Part shown: piece by piece, positions 1 through 5,966 of the stretch
Layout of the letters: every line of letters starts with the position of its first letter
How positions within the stretch are numbered: position 1 is the first letter of the stretch
NCBI GenBank assembly: GCA_022573095.1
Contig: JACZUR010000144.1
Span: 1 to 6,024, forward strand
Reading direction: 5' to 3'
From: Gemmatimonadota bacterium
GTDB taxonomy: Bacteria; Gemmatimonadota; Gemmatimonadetes; Gemmatimonadales; GWC2-71-9
Length of the DNA stretch: 6,024 nucleotides
Notes under the pieces: generated by a model
Told to the model about the DNA's origin: nothing
The model's database searches: none
The model's input: the letters and a program-made list of their open reading frames with translations, nothing else
Translations under genes and position numbers: made by a program

Positions 1-92
1 AGGTCACGGCGGCGCTGGACGACTGCCAGAAGCGTGGCGTCATTCCTCCAGCGGTGAGAGATCATCTCAATAAGAGGCTGGGTCTGGTTTAG
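1..92 (+). CDS. C-terminal tail of an unidentified protein (5' end outside window)
   Basis: A reading frame open from the left edge (codons starting at position 3) ends at a TAG at 90-92. It gives 29 residues, beginning VTAALDDCQKRG and ending NKRLGLV. The other two plus-strand frames are closed within this stretch, and the codons mostly end in G or C, as in the other genes here. The peptide looks like the amphipathic helical end of a soluble protein, but too little is visible to name a family. It would converge on the peptidase gene, with 32 bp between the two stop codons. The stretch is short enough that an open frame could be chance. Confidence 0.4.
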   Translation, partial: VTAALDDCQKRGVIPPAVRDHLNKRLGLV

Positions 93-124
93 AATCCGGA
101 CTCCGCGTTTTCGGATCGACGCAC

Positions 125-2641
125 TCAGTCCAGAGTAATCCTCGCCCAGTCCCAGCCGTACATCCCCCTGTCGTTCACCGCCCGCACGAAGATTCCCGTT
201 CCTGGTGGGGCATCCTCGATTGTGACTTCGTACGTGGTCGTACTCAGTTCTCGGCGTCCGTGTTCGCCGGCAGGTCCATACGTGACCAAATAGTGATCTA
301 TGTCAGCTTCCGGTGCGGGGTCCCATGTAATGTCCGCTGAATTTCCCAGGCGCCGGGTCACCCGCAGCCCGTTTATTCTGGACGGGCTCGACGCCAACAG
401 CATGATAGACGCAATGTTGGTCTTTGTAGTGGCCACGATGAGGTCCTGGTCGATCGTGGGCAGCCGATCGCTGGCCTGATGGTAGTTTGGGTTACCGAGC
501 ACCGGATACGACCCGATGCCACCAACTATATCACCATACACCTCGTAGTAAGCGTGCGCGTCGGTGAACTTGTAATACTTGGCATCGTATGTGATCAGAT
601 CGGAGAACAGAAATGCAGCAGCGTGCTGGAGGTCGCGAATGCCGGCGTTGGAGTATCGAATCGTATTATCGATACGTCCATCACCGGACCAGCCGACCAT
701 ATCGTTGTTGAGCGCACCGACGATGCCCAGACTATCCGCAACCGCGCGCCGCATGAACTCTCTGCTGCCCAGTAAGCCGGCTTCCTCGCCGGTGAAGAAG
801 GCAAACTTCACAGTGGCGGGGAGCGGGTGATCCGCCAGGAGGCGTGCCGTTTCAAGCAGCACGCTGGTGCCAGAGGTGTTGTCGTCGGCGCCAGGCCCGC
901 GACTCACCGAGTCGAAGTGACTACTTACGACGTAAGTCACGTCGGGATGTACAATGCCGGGAAGAGTCACGATTACGTTGGCAGTGCGGATACTGTCTCG
1001 CGGTTGGAACCACTGCAACTCCGGCTCGTAACCCCACCGTCGCAGGGTCTCGGCGAGGTATTCGATCGCCATCGCGTTACCCGGTTGCGTGATGTACTTG
1101 GAACCGAACGAAAACATGCGTTCCTGATACTCATACAGGTCAGCCGGTGACACTTCGGTCGTGATCTCCTCCACGGTTCGCGCCACGGGTGCAAACATTG
1201 CTTCACCTATTTCCCTAAGGTGAATCTCGGAAGCGAGGTTATCCTGGATGCGCTCAACCAGCTCGGCATGTCCCACTTTTTGATCCAGGTAAAGCAGGTA
1301 GACTCCGCGTTCCGGAGATACGGTGTCGCCGTCCCGCTCTGACACGATGAGTATCTTGGATCCATCAGGGCTCACGGCCCACTCATACTCGGGAGCTATG
1401 GTGCGCACCGTGTTGTTGTGGAAGAGTTTTGTCGTGGCGCCGGTGGAGAGGTCGTGCAAGAACGACCGTCGGTGTCGACCTTCGCCCCTCACAGTGAGCA
1501 AATGAGTGTCGGTCACGAACCGAGGGAAAATGTCGTGCTGGACATGGTTGGTGATGCGCACTTCGGACGAGCCTTCAGAGTTGGTAACGAACACCTCGTA
1601 GTTCCCTGCGACACGCCGCTGGTAGGTAATGCGGGTTCCGTCAGGTGAATAGCGCGGATACCGAATTGGCGAATCCGACTGCGCCAGAGTGTGTGTTGAC
1701 AGGTCGCCGGAAAAATCAGTCGATTTCAGGAAGTACGTGCTGTCTTCAAGAACTGAATAGACTACAGCCGATCCGTCCGCTGCCAGGCTCTCATCCACAC
1801 CTGTGATGGAATGTTCTTCGCCGGACTCGATGTCCAACAGCGTAAAGTTGCGATTGCCTCGCCGGTAAAGCATGTAGCGATCACCGGGCACAGCCTGCAA
1901 TCCGAGTCTGAGACCGCGCGTGTCTGTGAGCTGTTCCGCGTCCTCTGAAGCGACATCCATGCGGAACAGGTTGAAACTGATTCCGTTGGTTCCCTCCGGC
2001 TGGCCCGTGAAAAAAACGGTGCCACGGTCGCTGCCGAACGTAGCGTCGTAGACGAGGGTGCCCTGAACGTTGAGAGGTGTGCTTTGTCCGGATTCCAGAT
2101 CGATCAGAGTGAGCGTCGAACTCTTCGCGACTGCCTGGCGCAGCTGCATCCGTGCGCGGCCGGCAGTCCGTCGGTCGCGTGCTCTGGTCGCCACCCTGAT
2201 CGTTTCCTGTACATCCGTTATTTCCTGAGACTCCGTTACTGCTAGAAAGACGCCCCAGTTCCCATCGGGCGCGAACCGAAAGCTCCGTCCCTGAAGAGTG
2301 GCGACGGTAGCGAGGTCTTCTATGCGTACTACGTGGGTCGTTTCGAAGAGAGCTTCCCCCGATTCGTACGACGCGTACTTACCGTCATAACTGAATCGGA
2401 TAGATCTCCCATCGGGCGCTAACTCTTCGACTCTGTAAACCTCGCCCGTTGCCGCCGCGACCTGCTCCACCCACTGCTCGCCGTTGAGGCCCTGAAGGAG
2501 GTCTTGATAAACTTCCAGTGCAGATATGAAATCGCCTTGTTCCCAGGCGCCGAGGGCGGACTGAAAGGCGGTCTCCTCCGCCTGAGCAAAGAGCGTAGCA
2601 GGCATCGCCATCGCGAGGATGGCAAGTGTACTGGCTTGCAT
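125..2641 (-). CDS. Exported PD40-propeller / M28 zinc aminopeptidase / FN3-like fusion protein
   Basis: 838-residue protein predicted to be exported and to remove N-terminal residues from peptides with a two-zinc active site. Residues 1-21 form a signal peptide with a hydrophobic core and an AQA-like cleavage site, though without the usual basic N-terminus. Residues 24-55 resemble a single TPR helix pair. Residues 70-450 are a TolB/PD40-type propeller, with APDG at 75-78 and 124-127, SPDG at 332-335 and 424-427, and weaker blades between. Residues 485-750 are the M28 domain. By family alignment, zinc ligands are H575, D587, E620, D647 and H721, with D577 and the base E619, in motifs SSHFDS, GADDN, FFTGEE, NNDM and NYHQASD; nothing catalytic is missing. 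Residues 752-838 resemble fibronectin III (ITWDPAPEADIDHYLVTY). The ATG is the only sensible start: an in-frame TAA lies two codons upstream and a good ribosome site precedes it. Exact substrate is unknown. Confidence 0.93.
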   Translation of the reverse strand: MQASTLAILAMAMPATLFAQAEETAFQSALGAWEQGDFISALEVYQDLLQGLNGEQWVEQVAAATGEVYRVEELAPDGRSIRFSYDGKYASYESGEALFETTHVVRIEDLATVATLQGRSFRFAPDGNWGVFLAVTESQEITDVQETIRVATRARDRRTAGRARMQLRQAVAKSSTLTLIDLESGQSTPLNVQGTLVYDATFGSDRGTVFFTGQPEGTNGISFNLFRMDVASEDAEQLTDTRGLRLGLQAVPGDRYMLYRRGNRNFTLLDIESGEEHSITGVDESLAADGSAVVYSVLEDSTYFLKSTDFSGDLSTHTLAQSDSPIRYPRYSPDGTRITYQRRVAGNYEVFVTNSEGSSEVRITNHVQHDIFPRFVTDTHLLTVRGEGRHRRSFLHDLSTGATTKLFHNNTVRTIAPEYEWAVSPDGSKILIVSERDGDTVSPERGVYLLYLDQKVGHAELVERIQDNLASEIHLREIGEAMFAPVARTVEEITTEVSPADLYEYQERMFSFGSKYITQPGNAMAIEYLAETLRRWGYEPELQWFQPRDSIRTANVIVTLPGIVHPDVTYVVSSHFDSVSRGPGADDNTSGTSVLLETARLLADHPLPATVKFAFFTGEEAGLLGSREFMRRAVADSLGIVGALNNDMVGWSGDGRIDNTIRYSNAGIRDLQHAAAFLFSDLITYDAKYYKFTDAHAYYEVYGDIVGGIGSYPVLGNPNYHQASDRLPTIDQDLIVATTKTNIASIMLLASSPSRINGLRVTRRLGNSADITWDPAPEADIDHYLVTYGPAGEHGRRELSTTTYEVTIEDAPPGTGIFVRAVNDRGMYGWDWARITLD

Positions 2642-2647
2642 GTTTTA

Positions 2648-2654
2648 CACCTTT
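2648..2654 (-). promoter_or_regulatory. Ribosome binding site of the M28 peptidase gene
   Basis: Read on the minus strand this is AAAGGTG, six bases before the ATG at 2641-2639. With the in-frame TAA immediately upstream, it fixes the start codon. The kinase gene on the other strand has no comparable site. Confidence 0.7.
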
Positions 2655-2694
2655 GATTTGAGAGAAGGAATTTATTCTGTCTGGAGGGAAGCGG

Positions 2695-2901
2695 GAAGAC
2701 GGTAGAAGACGGTGGGAGGGTAAGGCTAAGGTACGGTGTGACGGGGAAGAAGACGGTAGGGCTATGGCTGCTTGTCGTACCAGGAGAGAGAAGACGGTGG
2801 GGGGTAAGGCTAAGTTACGGTGTGACGGGAAAGAAGACGGTAGGGATATGGCTGCCTGTCGTACCAAAAGAGAGAAGACGGTGAAGGACGGTGGGTGACG
2901 G
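2695..2901. repeat. Tandem 84/85-bp direct repeat with an embedded GAAGACGGT nonamer
   Basis: Two full copies lie head to tail at 2704-2788 (85 bp) and 2789-2872 (84 bp), followed by a partial third copy from 2873 to about 2901. By eye the two full copies differ at about seven bases plus one indel. Within the array the nonamer GAAGACGGT occurs six times, starting at 2695, 2705, 2749, 2790, 2833 and 2874. The 41-44 bp spacing of the last five suggests the long unit arose from two half-units. Each full copy also contains TAAGGCTAAG, ACGGTGTGACGGG and a GTCGTACC near its end. There is no coding sense, no transposase and no CRISPR-like repeat/spacer pattern. Confidence 0.85.
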
Positions 2902-2953
2902 GAACCGAAGCGAGTGGGCTTAATGCTTACCGCCTACTGCATGCCGCCTTTTT

Positions 2954-2974
2954 CGTGTAGCGTGCAGCGTGCAG
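2954..2974. repeat. CGTGCAG heptamer run (three units)
   Basis: CGTGTAG, CGTGCAG and CGTGCAG stand end to end. The same heptamer returns at 3049-3062 and 3082-3088, so this is a dispersed short-repeat family within the one intergenic region. Confidence 0.65.
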
Positions 2975-3002
2975 GGGAATCGGGAAACTGGAATCGTCAT
3001 CG

Positions 3003-3024
3003 CTGACCCCCTGACCCCTGACTC
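3003..3024. repeat. CTGACCCC short tandem repeat
   Basis: CTGACCCC occurs at 3003-3010 and again at 3011-3018, followed by a decayed CTGACTC. It is a 7-8 bp period microsatellite-like stretch of unrelated sequence to the neighbouring heptamers. Confidence 0.55.
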
Positions 3025-3048
3025 ACAGACCCTCCAGCCCTCTTTTCT

Positions 3049-3062
3049 CGTGCAGTGTGCAG
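3049..3062. repeat. CGTGCAG heptamer pair
   Basis: CGTGCAG followed directly by TGTGCAG, matching the run at 2954-2974. A further single CGTGCAG lies at 3082-3088, preceded in both places by CT. Confidence 0.55.
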
Positions 3063-3086
3063 CGGTGTTGGATTCTCGCCTCGTGC

Positions 3087-3151
3087 AGTCGCTTTTTATT
3101 TTCGTCGCCCTTTAGGGCGTGTCAGTTGCCGAGCCGGGGCCTTGGCCCCGG
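3087..3151. repeat. Two-hairpin intergenic element, copy A (upstream of kinase)
   Basis: The element begins AGTCGCTTT and continues into a perfect hairpin, CGCCC-TTTA-GGGCG (3106-3119). Then comes CAGTT, the block GCCGAGCCGGGG (3128-3139), and a second perfect hairpin, CCGGGGCC-TT-GGCCCCGG (3134-3151). A related element in the same orientation follows the kinase gene at 5931-5966. There is no T-run after either stem, so neither looks like a standard intrinsic terminator. If transcription of the kinase starts near its ATG, the element lies upstream of the promoter rather than in the message. Confidence 0.6.
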
Positions 3152-3219
3152 GGAAGAGACGCCGGTCCGCCCGGCCCACTGACCCTCGTTCCCTCCTCGC
3201 GCAGATACCACGGGTTCCT

Positions 3220-3225
3220 TATCTT
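3220..3225 (+). promoter_or_regulatory. Possible -10 box of the kinase gene, suggesting a leaderless or near-leaderless mRNA
   Basis: TATCTT ends eight bases before the ATG at 3234. That is the distance expected if transcription begins at or next to the start codon. No purine-rich ribosome site is visible before this ATG, which fits leaderless initiation. I see no clear -35 hexamer 16-18 bp upstream, so the call rests only on the -10-like box and the missing ribosome site. Confidence 0.3.
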
Positions 3226-3233
3226 TGCTAACC

Positions 3234-5894
3234 ATGTCTGACCGCATCGAACGCCTCAAATCCGCCATCGCGGATCGCTACGAGATCGAACGAGAAATCG
3301 GTCAGGGCGGTATGGCTACCGTATACCTGGCCGACGACGTGCGTCACCAGCGCAAAGTCGCGGTCAAGGTGCTCCGTCCCGATCTTGCAGCCGCGCTCGG
3401 TCCCGAGCGGTTCTTACGCGAAATTGAGATCGCGGCCAACCTCACGCATCCCCACATCCTGCCATTACTCGACTCGGGCGAAGCCGAAGGCTTCCTCTAT
3501 TATGTGATGCCCTACATCGAGGGCGAGACATTGCGTCAACTAATCGAGAAAGAGGGCGAACTACCGGTGACCGAAGCTGTGCGGATAATGCGCGAGGTGG
3601 TGGACGCTCTGGCGTTCGCCCACTCGCATGGTGTGGTGCACCGAGACATCAAGCCCGACAACGTAATGCTGTCGGGTCGTCACGCCATGGTCACCGACTT
3701 TGGTGTTGCCAAGGCGGTGAGCGAGGCGACGGGAAGACAGGCGCTTACAACAGCGGGTGTGGCACTGGGTACACCCGCCTACATGGCACCAGAACAGGCT
3801 ACTGCCGATCCCCACGTGGATCATCGTGCTGACATCTACGCCGTGGGCATCGTGGCATACGAGCTATTGACCGGACGCACACCGTTCACTGGTGCCACAC
3901 CTCAGGCGATGCTGGCTAGGCACGTGTCGGAGCAGGTCGAGCCCGTTAGCAAGCACAGGGCCCATGTCTCGGCGGAGCTAGAAGCGGTGGTGATGCGGTG
4001 TCTGGAGAAGCATCCGGCTGATCGCTGGCAGAGCGCCGAGGAGTTGCTGGCGGCGCTGGAACCCCTGTCGACGCCAAGCGGCGGGATGACTCCTACCGGA
4101 ATGATGCCCGTTACACGGGTTGGAGCTTTTCGGAAAAAGAACACGCTCGTGGCGATCGCCGGCGCGATTGGTCTCGTGGTCCTAAGTCTGGTCGGTCTTC
4201 GGGTCTTGGGCGGTAATGGTGGGCCGGTTGTCACGATTGGTGCCACGAGGCAATTGACACGGGATCCTGGTCTCGAGTTGTTCCCGGCGATCTCTCCCAA
4301 CGGTCAATTGGTGGCGTACGCGGGTGGGACGGTAGATCAGACACACATATTCGTTCGCGATTTCGAGGGAGGGAGGAGCATACAGTTAACGGACGATCAA
4401 TCCGGCCTCCAGTATTACCCGGCTTGGTCTCCTGATGGTCATAACGTCGTGTTTACAGCCGTGGCGTTCGGGGCTCTTGAAGCGGCGACCATGACTGTGC
4501 CTGCCTTGGGCGGGAACACGAGGACCCTTGCGAACGATGGGGGCGGGGCCGTCTGGTCGCCGGACGGCGAACGGGTGGCGTTTGTGAGAGGGGACAGTAT
4601 TCTGATGTTGGCGGTTGACTCGCGCCAGGTAAGTACGGTCACTGTTATTCTTCGGGGTCCCCATTCCCTCAACTGGTCGCCTGACGGGAGGCGACTCGCG
4701 TACGTGGCGGGCAACCGAGGCTTCGTGGAGCTATTTCAACTCGGCAACCTAGCGCCAAGCTCGATCTGGACGGTGGCAGTGGAGGGTGGCGAGCCCGTAC
4801 GTGTGACTGCAGACGAAAACATCGACGTGAGCCCCGTCTGGACTCCCGACGGCCGCCATCTCCTGTTCATCTCCGACCGCGACGGCGGCCGCGACATCTT
4901 TATCGTTCGCCTCGGCCGGGACGGCGATCCCACGTCCCAACCTACGCGGTTGACGACCGGGTTGGATGCTCATTCGCTGAGCCTGTCCGCCGACGGGAGG
5001 CACGCTGTCTATTCAGAGTTCACACTGCGCCGAAACGTGTGGAAGCTTGCGATACCGCGCCGTGGGGCCGTCTCGATCTCGCAGGCGGAGCAAGTCACTT
5101 TCGGAAATCATAACATCGAGCAGATAGCAGTTTCACAGGATGGACAGTGGCTTGTCTTTGATACCGACATTGACGGCGACCAGAACATTTACATAATGCC
5201 CATCGGCGGTGGTGAGCCGCGTCAGGTCACCACGAACGCTGCCGGCGACTTCTACGGGGACCTGTCGCCAGACGGTACGGAGATCGGTTTTCACTCGTTC
5301 CGGTCCGGCAACCGGGATGTGTTCGTCATTCCCGTGGACGGGGGTGAAGCGCAACAGCTCACAGAAAACCCGACCAGTGACCAGAATGCCAGATGGTCTC
5401 CCGATGGAAAGCATGTCGCATTTTGGAGCGACAGATCTGGTGACTGGGGCATCTATCTGATAGCTCGCGACGACTCGACTGGCGGTTGGGGTGAACCGCG
5501 GCTGCTTGTGGAGGCTGGGAGCCCGGGTCAAACTCCTTGGTCGCCCGATGGACGCTTCTTGGTTTACAATGTAGATGGAGGGATCAGCGTTGTTTCGATG
5601 GACGGCTCGGGTGAGCGCCTTCTCGTGGGTGCGCGATCTGGTCAGGCTGCCCCGTACAGAGCTATTTGGTCGCGCGACGGCGGCACAATTTACTTCCTCT
5701 GGCCTGATGAGCGCGGCCAGCCACACCTGTGGTTGGTTCCAGCTGCCGGCGGCGATCCGCGGCCCGTTGTGAGGTTCGACGCTCCTGGACGGCGGACAGT
5801 CGAGTACAGTTACGGAACGGACGGGGAGGGCTTCTACTTCCTGCTCACCGAGTACGAGAGCGATATCTACACGATGGAGCTGGAGTTCGAGTGA
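3234..5894 (+). CDS. Membrane Ser/Thr protein kinase (PknB-like) with C-terminal TolB/PD40 propeller sensor region
   Basis: 886-residue single-pass receptor-type kinase. Residues 16-275 are a complete Hanks-type kinase domain: glycine loop GQGGMATV (23-30), ATP lysine K45, probable helix-C E63, catalytic HRDIKPDN (136-143, base D138), DFG 155-157, APE 185-187, and conserved R264. T172/T173 lie in the activation loop where PknB-type kinases autophosphorylate. A short Thr/Ser/Pro linker and RKK (300-302) precede one transmembrane helix (about 303-327), placing the kinase inside and the rest outside the membrane. Residues 335-886 carry twelve PD40 motifs of the S/W-PDG type, spaced 40-55 residues, from SPNG at 354 to TDG at 862. 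This is enough for two six-bladed TolB-like propellers. The ATG at 3234 is preferred over an in-frame TTG at 3225 because family members begin close to this point. Ligand and substrates are unknown. Confidence 0.94.
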   Translation: MSDRIERLKSAIADRYEIEREIGQGGMATVYLADDVRHQRKVAVKVLRPDLAAALGPERFLREIEIAANLTHPHILPLLDSGEAEGFLYYVMPYIEGETLRQLIEKEGELPVTEAVRIMREVVDALAFAHSHGVVHRDIKPDNVMLSGRHAMVTDFGVAKAVSEATGRQALTTAGVALGTPAYMAPEQATADPHVDHRADIYAVGIVAYELLTGRTPFTGATPQAMLARHVSEQVEPVSKHRAHVSAELEAVVMRCLEKHPADRWQSAEELLAALEPLSTPSGGMTPTGMMPVTRVGAFRKKNTLVAIAGAIGLVVLSLVGLRVLGGNGGPVVTIGATRQLTRDPGLELFPAISPNGQLVAYAGGTVDQTHIFVRDFEGGRSIQLTDDQSGLQYYPAWSPDGHNVVFTAVAFGALEAATMTVPALGGNTRTLANDGGGAVWSPDGERVAFVRGDSILMLAVDSRQVSTVTVILRGPHSLNWSPDGRRLAYVAGNRGFVELFQLGNLAPSSIWTVAVEGGEPVRVTADENIDVSPVWTPDGRHLLFISDRDGGRDIFIVRLGRDGDPTSQPTRLTTGLDAHSLSLSADGRHAVYSEFTLRRNVWKLAIPRRGAVSISQAEQVTFGNHNIEQIAVSQDGQWLVFDTDIDGDQNIYIMPIGGGEPRQVTTNAAGDFYGDLSPDGTEIGFHSFRSGNRDVFVIPVDGGEAQQLTENPTSDQNARWSPDGKHVAFWSDRSGDWGIYLIARDDSTGGWGEPRLLVEAGSPGQTPWSPDGRFLVYNVDGGISVVSMDGSGERLLVGARSGQAAPYRAIWSRDGGTIYFLWPDERGQPHLWLVPAAGGDPRPVVRFDAPGRRTVEYSYGTDGEGFYFLLTEYESDIYTMELEFE

Positions 5895-5930
5895 GTGGTG
5901 AAGTGGTAAGTGGTAAGTGGTGAAGTAGTG
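5894..5930. repeat. AGTGGTA/AGTGGTGA short tandem repeat after the kinase stop codon
   Basis: Units in order are AGTGGTGA (5894-5901), AGTGGTA (5902-5908), AGTGGTA (5909-5915), AGTGGTGA (5916-5923) and a decayed AGTAGTG (5924-5930). The first unit begins on the last base of the kinase TGA stop, so the repeat abuts the coding region with no spacer. Confidence 0.75.
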
Positions 5931-5966
5931 AGTCGCTTTAGCGACAGTTCTTTGGCCGAGCCGGGG
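5931..5966. repeat. Two-hairpin intergenic element, copy B (downstream of kinase), diverged
   Basis: It starts with the same AGTCGCTTT as copy A and forms a perfect hairpin GTCGC-TTTA-GCGAC (5932-5945). CAGTT follows, and then the shared block GCCGAGCCGGGG (5955-5966). The second hairpin of copy A is not conserved here: after CCGGGG the sequence runs TTTTACGCGAAG and lacks the matching right arm. The first stem could pause or protect the 3' end of the kinase message, but no T-run follows it. Confidence 0.55.

Larger units (their letters stand above)
2642..3233. other. Intergenic region between divergent genes, repeat-rich and non-coding
   Basis: This 592-bp gap separates the start codons of the peptidase and kinase genes and must carry both promoters. 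I see no credible gene in it. From left to right it contains the peptidase ribosome site, a purine-rich tandem repeat array (about 2695-2901), a stretch with no evident structure (2902-2953), CGTGCAG heptamers, CTGACCCC units, further CGTGCAG units, a two-hairpin element (3087-3151), and a T-rich segment just before the kinase start. The strand asymmetry in the array (G/A on plus, C/T on minus) is strong. Any transcript of the peptidase beginning beyond the array would carry the pyrimidine-rich repeat in its leader. Confidence 0.8.

Noticed and set aside
93..124. Possible bidirectional terminator between the converging stop codons
   Set aside because: ATCCG and CGGAT (94-98 and 112-116) can pair, but the stem is only five bases with a 13-base loop and no useful T-run on either strand.
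2730..2781. GGTACG...CGTACC inverted repeat inside the first long repeat unit
   Set aside because: The arms are six bases and about 40 bases apart, and the second copy has a mismatch (GTTACG), so the pairing is not maintained.
2385..2867. 160-codon minus-strand open frame running through the repeat array into the peptidase gene
   Set aside because: Its first half translates the tandem repeat into a Ser/Pro-rich 28-residue periodicity and its second half is an out-of-frame reading of the peptidase signal and N-terminal region. It has no recognisable domain.
2695..2901. Possible CRISPR array
   Set aside because: The units are contiguous tandem repeats. The sequence between nonamers is itself repeated, so there are no unique spacers, and no cas gene is present.
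3225..3233. TTG at 3225 as the kinase start
   Set aside because: It adds only three residues with no family support. The ATG at 3234 gives the usual short lead into the kinase domain and is better placed relative to the -10-like box.
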